NCBI GenBank assembly: GCA_902491795.1
Contig: CABUIX010000044.1
Span: 1-16,908 of the forward strand
Length of the DNA stretch: 16,908 nucleotides
Reading direction: 5' to 3'
Source of the DNA: an uncultured Bacteroidales bacterium
GTDB lineage: Bacteria; Bacteroidota; Bacteroidia; Bacteroidales; UBA932
In this document: in pieces, positions 7,525-14,833 of the stretch
How positions within the stretch are numbered: the stretch's first letter is position 1
Layout of the letters: the number at the start of each line of letters is the position of its first letter
Notes under the pieces: generated by a model
What the model was told of the DNA's origin: nothing
The model's input: only the letters and a program-made list of their open reading frames with translations
The model's database searches: none
Made by a program: the position numbers and the translations under genes

Positions 7525-8124
7525 ATGAAAAATATTTTTGTTCTTGCCGCATTTGCCGTTCTCTCCGTTTCGTGCACTGTCGATTACGGGGACGACTGCA
7601 TGCGTACTGCCGGCTATCTGGAGTCGGTCGGGGAGAGTCTTGTCGACATGTCGGCCGTCCATTGCGTGAACTGGCTGTATGAGACCTGCATGACATTGCC
7701 TGCCTGCAATGAGGACGGATTCGTCCGGACAAATTCTGAAGAGCAGGATTCAGGCATCGTGGTCAACTACAGGTTCGTCCGTGCGGGAGACAATCTGTGG
7801 AGTGTGGAGATCGCTTCAGGAGAGATGATCAAAGGAAGTCTCGAGGTCTCAAGGGAGCCGGCCTCCGCCGATCACGGGGACCTGTGGACCGTTTTGCCTT
7901 TTGTGCTGGACTACAATGAGGGCAACGGATATTCGGCCAGGCTGTCGGCCAAGTACGATATTCAGTTTGAGTGGGTCTACAGTGATTCCCCGCTTCCTTC
8001 ATGGACTTTGGCTCAGTCCGGGATATACAGTCTGGAGACATTCGTCGGTGACATTCCTGGCGACTCCGGACAGCTGCAGTACAGCAACGGCAGCCTGCTC
8101 TTTTCGGGAGGTCCCGGATATTGA
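7525..8124 (+). CDS. Predicted lipoprotein, uncharacterised
   Basis: This 199-residue protein begins MKNIFVLAAFAVLSVSC, a lipoprotein signal peptide with the lipidated Cys at residue 17. After the Cys comes a short acidic stretch (TVDYGDD), somewhat like the acidic surface-export signals described for lipoproteins of this phylum, though not a clear match. The mature part has three further Cys in its first 60 residues and an aromatic-rich second half that looks all-beta (YSARLSAKYDIQFEWVYSD, GQLQYSNGSLLFSG). I recognise no domain. It starts 12 bases after the barrel gene, which suggests the two work together at the outer membrane. It ends 37 bases before a strong terminator stem. Confidence 0.7.
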   Translation: MKNIFVLAAFAVLSVSCTVDYGDDCMRTAGYLESVGESLVDMSAVHCVNWLYETCMTLPACNEDGFVRTNSEEQDSGIVVNYRFVRAGDNLWSVEIASGEMIKGSLEVSREPASADHGDLWTVLPFVLDYNEGNGYSARLSAKYDIQFEWVYSDSPLPSWTLAQSGIYSLETFVGDIPGDSGQLQYSNGSLLFSGGPGY

Positions 8125-8149
8125 CAAATTGTCAGTGGAACGTATTTTG
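8121..8149 (+). promoter_or_regulatory. Possible htpG promoter with overlapping inverted repeat
   Basis: TTG (8121-8123), 19 bases, then TATTTTG (8143-8149), one base shorter than the TAnnTTTG consensus. The inverted repeat TGACAA-A-TTGTCA (8122-8134) overlies the upstream box and could be an operator. It is the only promoter-like match within about 150 bases of htpG, but it lies ahead of the terminator hairpin, so it is a weak call. Confidence 0.3.
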
Positions 8150-8160
8150 ATTTTCAAGAT

Positions 8161-8189
8161 ACCGGCCGTGTTTTCCGGCCGGTTTTTTT
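8161..8189 (+). terminator. Rho-independent terminator
   Basis: Stem ACCGGCC (8161-8167) with GGCCGGT (8177-8183), a 9-base loop, and a run of seven T (8183-8189). This is the clearest intrinsic terminator in the window. It closes the acyl-CoA synthetase/barrel/lipoprotein unit and lies only 21 bases before the htpG start codon. Confidence 0.88.
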
Positions 8190-8210
8190 GACTCAAAATA
8201 CACAAACGAT

Positions 8211-10109
8211 ATGTCTACAAATTCATTGAAAGGCAAGATAGGCGTGACCACCGAGAACATCTTTCCGGTGATCAAGCAGTTTCTCTATTCTGATCATGAA
8301 ATTTTTCTCCGCGAACTCATAGCCAATGCGGTTGATGCCACGCAGAAGATGAAGGCCCTGGCATCCAGCGGTGACTTCAAGGGAGAACTCGGTGACCTCA
8401 AGGTCAGCGTTGAACTTGACGAGAACGCCAAGGTGCTGCGCATAATTGACCGCGGTATAGGCATGACTGAGGATGAAGTTGACAAGTACATCAACCAGAT
8501 CGCGTTTTCTTCTGCCGGAGAATTTCTTGAGAAGTACAAGGACCAGATAGGTTCGATAATCGGACATTTTGGCCTCGGTTTCTACTCAGCGTTCATGGTT
8601 GCATCCAAGGTGACCATCGACACTCTCAGCTGGAAAGACGGCGCCAAGGCGGTAAGGTGGACCTGCGACGGCTCTCCTGAGTACACCATGGAGGAGAGTG
8701 ACAAGGCCGATCGCGGTACCGTGATTACCCTTCAGCTCGACAAGGATTCAGAGGAATATGCCACCAAGGGCAAGATAGAGCAGCTTCTCGGCAAGTACTG
8801 CAAGTTCATGCCTGTCCCGGTAGTGTTCGGCAAGAAGACAGAGTGGAAGGACGGCAAGAGTGTGGAGACGGACGAGGACAACGTTATCAACAACATCGAA
8901 CCCATATGGACCAAGGCTCCTGCTGACCTCAAGGATGAGGATTATCTGAAGTTCTACCGTGAACTCTATCCGATGGAGGAGGATCCGATGTTCTGGATTC
9001 ACCTGAATGTCGACTATCCCTTCACGCTTACAGGCGTTCTTTACTTCCCCAAGATCAAGGAGCGCATGGCGATCAACAAGAACAAGATACAGCTCTACTG
9101 CAACCAGATGTTCGTGACCGACCATGTGGACAACATCGTCCCGGACTTCCTTACGCTGCTGCATGGTGTGATAGATTCTCCGGACATTCCGCTCAACGTC
9201 AGCCGAAGCTATCTTCAGAGCGACGCCAATGTCAAGAAGATCAGCACGTATATAACGAAGAAAGTCGCCGACAGGCTTGAGGAGATCTTCAGGGACCAGC
9301 GTGATCAGTACGAGCAGAAATGGGACAACATAAAGCTCTTCATCGAGTATGGAATGCTGAGCGACGAGAAGTTCTGCGAGCGTGCGATGATGTTCGCCCT
9401 TCTCAAGAGCACTGACGGAAAGTATTTCAGTCTCGACGATTACCGCAAGGCAATCGAGCCGGCGCAGACCGACAAGGACAAGAATGTTGTCTATCTGTAC
9501 GCCACCAATGTAGAGGAACAGTACAGTTTCATCGAGGCCGCGAAGAATATGGGCTACGACGTGCTTCTGATGGACTGTGAACTTGACAGCCATTTTGTCA
9601 ACCTGCTTGAAGGCAAGATAGAGCATACCCGTTTCGCCCGTGTCGACAGCGATTCCGCGGCCAATCTCATTCCCAAGGAGGATGAGGTCAAGCCGGAGAT
9701 GAGCGACGATGACAAGAAGGCGCTGGACGAGATGTTCAAGGCCGTGCTGCCTCAGGGGAACGACTATTATGTCGAGGCAAGGAACCTTGGCGAGACTTCC
9801 GCTCCGGTACTGATTACACAGAACGAGTTCATGCGCCGTTACCGCGAGATGAGCAGCATAGGAGGAGGAATGAACTTCTATGGTTCGATGCCGGATTCCT
9901 ACAACATAATCGTGAACATGCAGAACCCTCTGGTCTCAAGGATATGGGATGACAGGAAGAATGCAGGGGAGACTTCAGCAGCGGACTTCGCCGGAGGAAA
10001 CGAACTCCTGCACCAGATTGTCGATCTCGCCCTTCTCGGGAACGGCATGCTCAAGGGCAAGGCCCTCTCTGACTTCATTGCACGCAGCGAGAAGCTGCTC
10101 GGCAAATAG
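8211..10109 (+). CDS. htpG: Molecular chaperone HtpG (Hsp90)
   Basis: This is the bacterial Hsp90, an ATP-driven dimeric chaperone of the cytosol that remodels client proteins, often with DnaK. The 632 residues compare with 624 in E. coli. The GHKL ATPase domain has RELIANAVDATQK at residues 34-46 with the Mg2+-binding Asn39, DRGIGMTEDE (80-89) and the lid/glycine motif GHFGLGF (118-124). The middle domain carries NVSRSYLQSD, whose Arg contacts the ATP gamma-phosphate in this family. The C-terminal dimerisation domain runs to the end. The NAVDATQ variant of the usual NASDA motif is, from memory, common in Bacteroidota. The gene seems to be a single-gene unit, with terminator hairpins on both sides. 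Its own promoter is not obvious: only a near-consensus element at 8121-8149, upstream of the hairpin, is visible. No CIRCE-type heat-shock repeat is seen. Confidence 0.97.
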   Translation: MSTNSLKGKIGVTTENIFPVIKQFLYSDHEIFLRELIANAVDATQKMKALASSGDFKGELGDLKVSVELDENAKVLRIIDRGIGMTEDEVDKYINQIAFSSAGEFLEKYKDQIGSIIGHFGLGFYSAFMVASKVTIDTLSWKDGAKAVRWTCDGSPEYTMEESDKADRGTVITLQLDKDSEEYATKGKIEQLLGKYCKFMPVPVVFGKKTEWKDGKSVETDEDNVINNIEPIWTKAPADLKDEDYLKFYRELYPMEEDPMFWIHLNVDYPFTLTGVLYFPKIKERMAINKNKIQLYCNQMFVTDHVDNIVPDFLTLLHGVIDSPDIPLNVSRSYLQSDANVKKISTYITKKVADRLEEIFRDQRDQYEQKWDNIKLFIEYGMLSDEKFCERAMMFALLKSTDGKYFSLDDYRKAIEPAQTDKDKNVVYLYATNVEEQYSFIEAAKNMGYDVLLMDCELDSHFVNLLEGKIEHTRFARVDSDSAANLIPKEDEVKPEMSDDDKKALDEMFKAVLPQGNDYYVEARNLGETSAPVLITQNEFMRRYREMSSIGGGMNFYGSMPDSYNIIVNMQNPLVSRIWDDRKNAGETSAADFAGGNELLHQIVDLALLGNGMLKGKALSDFIARSEKLLGK

Positions 10110-10139
10110 GTTCGTGGCATATAGATTCCTTTGAGTGGA

Positions 10140-10196
10140 GCCTCCATGTTCCGCAGGATGCCGCTTTGCGGCATGACGGAACAGGGAGGCTTTCTT
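10140..10196 (+). terminator. Large terminator hairpin behind htpG
   Basis: Three stacked stems share one axis: GCCTCC (10140-10145) with GGAGGC (10185-10190), TGTTCCG (10147-10153) with CGGAACA (10177-10183), and ATGCCGC (10158-10164) with GCGGCAT (10168-10174), around a TTT loop. A short T-rich tail (TTTCTT) follows. It starts 31 bases after the htpG stop codon. Its outer stem resembles the GGGAGGC/GCCTCCC inner stem of the guaA hairpin. Confidence 0.82.
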
Positions 10197-10217
10197 GATT
10201 CATGTTGGTGCAGGCCC

Positions 10218-10248
10218 TTTGTATATAGACATTTATGTGTTAATTTTG
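10218..10248 (+). promoter_or_regulatory. Consensus Bacteroidota promoter for the TPR gene
   Basis: TTTG (10218-10221), exactly 19 bases, then TAATTTTG (10241-10248), a full match to both boxes. Transcription near 10255 gives a leader of about 18 bases to the ATG at 10273. It rules out the more upstream TTG codon (10195) in the same frame as the start. Confidence 0.85.
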
Positions 10249-10272
10249 CAGGACCGTTTGACCGGAAAACAT

Positions 10273-11943
10273 ATGAAAAAATTTGTCTTTGTCCTGGCGT
10301 TTGATCTATTGGCCCTTGTTTCGTGCGTTGACGGTACCACGGTCAGAATTCTTGACAAGGCTGAGGAAATCATGAACGAAAAACCTGATGAGGCGCTCGT
10401 TCTGCTGGATTCTCTGTCCACTTCTGAAGTGAAGAGCCGCGCGGCATATGCGAGACTGTCCCTGCTGCGTTCCATTGCGCTTGACAAGAATATTGTTGAC
10501 ACTTCCGACATATCCATAATATTGCCTGCGCTCAAGTATTATGAGAATCACGGGAGCAGGCTGGACAAGGCCCGTACGTATTTCTATTACGGGAGGGTGC
10601 TTCAGAACGGCGGAGATGACGACGGGGCACTCGAAGCGATGTCCAAGGCTGAACTTTATGCTGAACAGACTTCTGACCTCTACCTGCGGGGCCTGATAGC
10701 CGATGCAATAGGCCGGACCTATGACGGCAACGATGAAGATTCCGCTGCGGTGAAATACTACAATGAGGCGCTGGAATGCTTTGACAGTATCGGAAGCAGG
10801 AAGAACAGGATGTACATGCTGGAGATAATCAGCTGTTTCTACATGAAGACCGGCAAATATGAAAAATCTGTCCGGTATGCTGAGGAAGCACTGAAGGCTG
10901 CGGTTGAATTGAATGACACGACTGAAATGATCTCGATGGCCGTAAATCTTTCTGACGCATATTGTGCTTCCGGGAATCTTGGTTCGGCCTCAGATGTGAT
11001 CAGGAAGATTTCAGACAGATACTGCGGAGGAACGGTGCCTCATGCGTTTGACGAAACCATGTGTCACATTAACCTTGAGCGCGGGAATGTGGCGGAAGCC
11101 AGGAGTTATGCAGAGGCTGTGCTTGAGTCAAGCGGCAGGCAAGCAGGTTCCGATGTCTATGGGCTGCTGTATGAGGTGGAAGCTTCTGCCGGAAATTATC
11201 AGAAGGCTGCCGGATATCTGCTGGCTTTCATGCATTGTCTGGACCGTGAAAACAAGCTCAGGGTAGACGAGTCCGTTTACGCTGCTGACATGCGCTACAA
11301 GAACAGGGAACTGACAGAAATCGTCCAGGAAAAGAACAGGCGTATATGCAATATATTGATAATATGCAGCTTGTCCGTGGCTGCCCTGATTGGAGCTGTC
11401 TTCTCTGTCGTTCAGGCCAGGCGGCGAAAACTTCAGGAAAAGGATTCTGAAATCAACGAATACCGCAACAAGATAATCGCGATGCAGGAATATTGCGGCA
11501 AACTTGATACCATGCGGAAGTCGCTTCCCGGCAAAAACGCGCTCATAACCGAGCAGATAGGGATAGTGAATGAATTGATGGAGGTTCTTGTGCGTTCGCG
11601 AGAAGAGATGAAGGCCTCGGCATATGCGAAGTTCAAGGATTTGACTGACAGGGGAGAAAAGGGGAAACCTGCAGTGCTTGAAATATTTCTAGGGGCTTTT
11701 GACGCGAAATATCCCGGCGTGAGGACCCGTTTGAATAGCCGGTATCCGGAACTTACTGAAAATGACATTGATCTGTATGAGCTGATCGGCCTTGAATGTT
11801 CCACTTCCGTCATTGCATATATTTACAACACCTCCGAAAGTTACATCTACAACAGGAGAATGGGCCTGAGGAGAAAGTTGTCATTGTCTGACGACAGGAA
11901 GGCTTTTGCTGCCCATTTGTCGGAAATGTGTTCCGTGTCTTGA
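10273..11943 (+). CDS. Membrane-anchored TPR protein with HTH-like C-terminus
   Basis: This 556-residue protein is probably a membrane-bound signalling or transcription regulator; I do not know a named homologue. Residues 1-18 form a signal sequence with a lipobox-like LVSC (Cys18). Residues about 20-340 are all-helical, with several degenerate tetratricopeptide repeats (for example ARTYFYYGRVLQNGGDDDGALEAMSKAE and MLEIISCFYMKTGKYEKS). A single membrane segment lies at about 358-380 (ILIICSLSVAALIGAVFSVV), followed by a basic stop (QARRRK) and a coiled coil. The last 60 residues hold LTENDIDLYELIGLECSTS, then VIAYIYNTSESYIYNRRMGL and RRKL. This resembles the LuxR-like helix-turn-helix ending seen in other TPR regulators of the phylum, though degenerate. 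The expected topology puts the TPR domain in the periplasm and the HTH in the cytosol. It is monocistronic behind a consensus promoter. Confidence 0.72.
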   Translation: MKKFVFVLAFDLLALVSCVDGTTVRILDKAEEIMNEKPDEALVLLDSLSTSEVKSRAAYARLSLLRSIALDKNIVDTSDISIILPALKYYENHGSRLDKARTYFYYGRVLQNGGDDDGALEAMSKAELYAEQTSDLYLRGLIADAIGRTYDGNDEDSAAVKYYNEALECFDSIGSRKNRMYMLEIISCFYMKTGKYEKSVRYAEEALKAAVELNDTTEMISMAVNLSDAYCASGNLGSASDVIRKISDRYCGGTVPHAFDETMCHINLERGNVAEARSYAEAVLESSGRQAGSDVYGLLYEVEASAGNYQKAAGYLLAFMHCLDRENKLRVDESVYAADMRYKNRELTEIVQEKNRRICNILIICSLSVAALIGAVFSVVQARRRKLQEKDSEINEYRNKIIAMQEYCGKLDTMRKSLPGKNALITEQIGIVNELMEVLVRSREEMKASAYAKFKDLTDRGEKGKPAVLEIFLGAFDAKYPGVRTRLNSRYPELTENDIDLYELIGLECSTSVIAYIYNTSESYIYNRRMGLRRKLSLSDDRKAFAAHLSEMCSVS

Positions 11944-12297
11944 CAGATTAAGGCATCATTGTGCGCAAATTCTTGCATTCCCGGTGAAGCTGCGGCCCTG
12001 ACAAATCAAGCATGTGCGAAGTCGGTGCGAGGCGTGATGAAATAATTTTTATCACGCCTCGCAACTATTTGATTATGTGCGCAATACTTATGCCGGTGTG
12101 ATATCGGGTTTCCGGGTGAAATCATTGCACGGGAATATGCGCATGATTATTTTTGCAATGCAGTTTCCGTCTGGAATTGTGAATTGCTGTACTGAAGAAT
12201 AACTTGGAAACAGGTGAATGCCTGAATCAAATTCTAACTGAATAACAATAACCTTGACTAATAATGTTCCGGTATTTGCCTGTTTTCTTCTTGTAAA
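11944..12297. other. 354-base intergenic region between convergent genes
   Basis: No plausible gene is found on either strand. The stretch holds a strong hairpin (12026-12063), two copies of TGTGCGCAA (11960-11968 and 12076-12084) with partly similar flanks, the palindrome ATGCGCAT (12137-12144), and a spaced inverted repeat CATTGCA/TGCAATG (12123-12129 with 12154-12160). It is the longest non-coding stretch in the window. No full promoter is seen in it. Confidence 0.6.
12026..12063. terminator. 13-bp perfect hairpin, possible bidirectional terminator
   Basis: TGCGAGGCGTGAT (12026-12038) pairs exactly with ATCACGCCTCGCA (12051-12063) around an AT-rich 12-base loop. It lies between the 3' ends of the TPR gene and the convergent Na+/phosphate transporter, as a shared terminator would, but neither side has a T run, so the role is a guess. 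Confidence 0.5.
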
Positions 12298-14019
12298 TCA
12301 GTTCTCGGAGTCGTCGTCATCCCATGACGATACGCCAGGCTTCCCCTTCCGGAGACTCATCACTGCCTGGGAAATGTTGATTATGAAGTCACCCATCTTT
12401 TCGAGGTCTTCAATCAGGTCAAGGTAGTATACGCTTTCAAAGTATGCGTCTCCGTTGTTCTCCACTTCCTTGAGTTCCATGTCACGGAGTTTGTCGCGCA
12501 TCCTGTTGATGTGCACTTCGGCGTCCACGGCATTGTCAATATTGGTGATGGTTGTACTGTGCTCAAGGTTGTAGATGGTGGCGTCGTAGGCTCTTCCCAC
12601 GAGAGTGATCATTTCATGGACATGCTTGTTGTGCTCTTCGGAGAGCTTCTGTCCGTGGTCAATCGCGCGGGTAATGAGCCTGCTGATGGCCTCGCCGCTG
12701 TCTCCCAGGGACTCCATTTCTCCTACAATACGGTAGAGTGCCTTGATGAGCAGGGAAGAACTGTCGCTCAGGTTCTCACGGTTCAGCTTGTTCAGGAAAC
12801 TTACCACCTCATATTCTATGCGGTCTGAAATTTCCTCATACTTGACGAGTTTGTCACGCCATTGCTGGAACTTTTCTTCCGAATCTGAAGTCTCTACCGC
12901 AAGTTTTATGTATTCGAGATCCTTCTGCATGATTTTGCCGAAATGCACCACTTCCTTGTTGGCTTCGGCAAGTGCAAGTTCCGGAGTTGAAATGAGTCCT
13001 GCGTTGATGTAGACCAGTTTCTCGGTGACGTCTCCCGTGGCCTTGTCCTTTATTGCCGCGCGCACGATTTTTTCGATGACAGGGATGAACCAGATCAGGA
13101 TTCCGGTGTTGATCAGGTTGAATACCGTGTGGAGCATCGAGATGCTGTAGAGAGGGGTTTCGGTCGTGCCGTCAAGTCCAACGAGCCGGATTATCCACTG
13201 TATGAGGGACAGGAAGTAAGGGAACAGGCAAACTGCCCAGATTACGCCGAATAGGTTGAATACGGTGTGCGCCAGTGCCGCTCTCTTTGCATTCGTGTTG
13301 CCTACGGCCGCGGCAATGTTGGCTGTGATTGTTGTGCCGATGTTCTCTCCGAGCACCATCGCGGCCGCCATGTCGAACTGTATCCATCCCATGTTGAGCA
13401 CTATGAGCGTAAGTGCGACCGTTGCGCTGGAAGACTGCAGCACCAGGGTCAGGATGGTTCCTACCATCACGAAGAGCAGGATGGACCATAGACCGTGTCC
13501 CGACCAAGACTGTATGAAGGAAAGGGCTTCCGGATTGGACTGAAGGTCAGGCACCGAATTCTTCATGAATGACAATCCGAGGAAGAGCAGGCTGAAGCCC
13601 ACAATTATTTCGCTGATGTCACGTGTCTTGCCTTTCTTTGAAAGGCTCATTATGAAGCCTATGGCCATAAGCGGAACGGCCAGAATTGAAATGTCGGCCG
13701 AGAATCCGAACAGCGCAATTATCCATGCGGTGAAGGTGGTGCCGATGTTGGCTCCCATTATGACTCCGATGGCCTGGGTGAGGGTAAGTATTCCGGCGTT
13801 GACGAAACTTACGACCATGACCGTGGTTGCGCTGGAGGACTGGATGACGGCAGTTACTCCGAGTCCGGTGGTTACTCCCTTGAGGGGATTTGAGGTCATG
13901 GAGGCGACAAATCTCCTGAGGCCGTCGCCGGCAGTCTTCTGAAGTCCGGAGCTCATCATGTTCATTCCGTAGAGGAACATGCCCAGCGCTCCGATCAGAG
14001 TGATTATGCTTATGAACAT
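12298..14019 (-). CDS. Na+/phosphate cotransporter with PhoU-like domain (NptA/PNaS family)
   Basis: This 573-residue inner-membrane protein should import inorganic phosphate with Na+. Two internal repeats of the Na/Pi-cotransporter domain are visible. Repeat one has QSSSATT at 60-66 and GANIGTT at 89-95; repeat two has QSSSAT at 195-200 and GENIGTT at 224-230. This is the inverted-repeat signature shared with the SLC34 transporters. About eight or nine membrane helices fill residues 1-320. Residues about 345-560 are helical, charged and PhoU-like (EYEVVSFLNKLNRE, ALYRIVGEMESLGDSGEAISRL, YYLDLIEDLEKMGDFIINI), and probably link transport to phosphate status. It is transcribed away from a PhoB/PhoR-type pair 124 bases upstream, which supports phosphate rather than another anion. 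The upstream box TACATTTG (14065-14058) fits a promoter, but without a good partner at -33, suggesting an activator. It faces the TPR gene across the non-coding region. Confidence 0.9.
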   Translation of the reverse strand: MFISIITLIGALGMFLYGMNMMSSGLQKTAGDGLRRFVASMTSNPLKGVTTGLGVTAVIQSSSATTVMVVSFVNAGILTLTQAIGVIMGANIGTTFTAWIIALFGFSADISILAVPLMAIGFIMSLSKKGKTRDISEIIVGFSLLFLGLSFMKNSVPDLQSNPEALSFIQSWSGHGLWSILLFVMVGTILTLVLQSSSATVALTLIVLNMGWIQFDMAAAMVLGENIGTTITANIAAAVGNTNAKRAALAHTVFNLFGVIWAVCLFPYFLSLIQWIIRLVGLDGTTETPLYSISMLHTVFNLINTGILIWFIPVIEKIVRAAIKDKATGDVTEKLVYINAGLISTPELALAEANKEVVHFGKIMQKDLEYIKLAVETSDSEEKFQQWRDKLVKYEEISDRIEYEVVSFLNKLNRENLSDSSSLLIKALYRIVGEMESLGDSGEAISRLITRAIDHGQKLSEEHNKHVHEMITLVGRAYDATIYNLEHSTTITNIDNAVDAEVHINRMRDKLRDMELKEVENNGDAYFESVYYLDLIEDLEKMGDFIINISQAVMSLRKGKPGVSSWDDDDSEN

Positions 14020-14040
14020 TGGCGTGACAAATTCACAGAT

Positions 14041-14079
14041 TTAACATAAAAATATCGCAAATGTAGCATAATTTTAACA
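14041..14079. repeat. TTAACA direct repeats, possible PhoP/PhoB-type operator
   Basis: TTAACA occurs at 14041-14046 and 14074-14079, exactly 33 bases (three 11-base steps) apart, each preceded by T. Weaker matches lie on the same 11-base register at 14063 (GTAGCA) and 14096 (TTAGCC). TTAACA-like repeats with an 11-base period are the known binding sites of Bacillus PhoP, an OmpR-family regulator like the one encoded next door. The pair surrounds the promoter box of the cotransporter. Its use here is an inference. Confidence 0.35.
14058..14065 (-). promoter_or_regulatory. -7 box of the Na+/phosphate cotransporter promoter
   Basis: On the minus strand the box reads TACATTTG, a perfect TAnnTTTG. 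It would give a start near 14051 and a leader of about 31 bases. No TTG lies 19-21 bases upstream of it, as expected for a promoter that needs an activator. Confidence 0.5.
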
Positions 14080-14085
14080 ATATGG

Positions 14086-14116
14086 TTGAAAATCATTAGC
14101 CGATATTCTAACTTTG
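14086..14116 (+). promoter_or_regulatory. Bacteroidota-type promoter for the two-component operon
   Basis: TTG (14086-14088), a 20-base spacer, and TAACTTTG (14109-14116). The start is expected near 14123, about 20 bases before the ATG at 14144. The box covers an upstream in-frame TTG codon at 14114, which therefore cannot be the translation start. Confidence 0.78.
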
Positions 14117-14143
14117 CATCACAAATCTTCAAATTCTGCAACC

Positions 14144-14833
14144 ATGACCGAAGTGTTGATTGTTGAGGATGACGTGGATATACTTGATATCCTTTCGTTC
14201 AATCTGGAGAATGCAGGGTACAAGGTGCTTGCCGCCTCTTCCGCGGAAGAGGGCCTGAAGCTGCTCGGTCCCGACACGGCTCTTGTCCTGCTGGACGTGA
14301 TGCTGCCGGGAATGTCGGGCTTTCAGATGGCCAGGCTGCTGCGCAAGGAGAACCGCAATCATGTCCCCATAATATTCCTTACGGCGAGAGGCACGGAAAA
14401 TGATGTTCTTACCGGATTTTCCGCCGGAGGGGATGACTATATCTCAAAGCCTTTCTCGATCAATGAAGTGCTTGCGAGGGTCAAGGCCGTGCTGAGGCGC
14501 AGCGGAGGCGAGTCGGCCCGCAGCGACATACTCGACTTCGTTGAACTGCACATCGACCTTGCCTCGGAGACTGCCGAACTGTGTGGCAGGCCGCTTTCGC
14601 TTTCGCGCAAGGAATTTGACCTGCTGGCCCTGCTGGCCAGGCACCCTGACACATATTTTTCACGGGCCGCGCTGATTTCCAGCCTATGGAAGGATTCGCC
14701 TTATGTGCTGGACAGGACTGTGGATGTCCACATTGCAAGAATCAGGAGCAAGCTCGGCAAGTACCGTGACCTGATAAAGAACAAGACAGGATTCGGATAT
14801 TACGTTGATTCGCACTATGTCGTACAGGAATAG
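14144..14833 (+). CDS. Response regulator, OmpR/PhoB type
   Basis: This 229-residue transcription factor is the partner of the kinase that follows. The receiver domain has the acidic pocket Glu8-Asp9-Asp10 (VEDD), the phosphorylated Asp51 in LLDVMLPG, the switch Thr80 in FLTARG and Lys102 in SKPF, so it should be fully active. The C-terminal winged-helix domain (about 130-229) has LSRKEFDLLALLARHPDTYFS, the recognition segment VLDRTVDVHIARIRSKLG and the wing GFGYYVDS, all typical of the OmpR/PhoB class. The sequence and the divergent Na+/phosphate transporter suggest a PhoB/PhoP-like phosphate regulator, but the class alone does not prove the stimulus. The ATG at 14144 is used because the promoter overlaps the earlier TTG. 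It overlaps the kinase gene by 17 bases. Confidence 0.93.
   Translation: MTEVLIVEDDVDILDILSFNLENAGYKVLAASSAEEGLKLLGPDTALVLLDVMLPGMSGFQMARLLRKENRNHVPIIFLTARGTENDVLTGFSAGGDDYISKPFSINEVLARVKAVLRRSGGESARSDILDFVELHIDLASETAELCGRPLSLSRKEFDLLALLARHPDTYFSRAALISSLWKDSPYVLDRTVDVHIARIRSKLGKYRDLIKNKTGFGYYVDSHYVVQE

Noticed and set aside
8748..9626. 292-codon open frame on the minus strand inside htpG
   Set aside because: It lies wholly antisense to a conserved gene. The apparent protein has the Leu/Val-rich make-up typical of reverse-strand shadows.
10195..10272. Upstream TTG start adding 26 residues to the TPR protein
   Set aside because: The consensus promoter at 10218-10248 lies inside this extension, and the signal peptide begins at the ATG at 10273.
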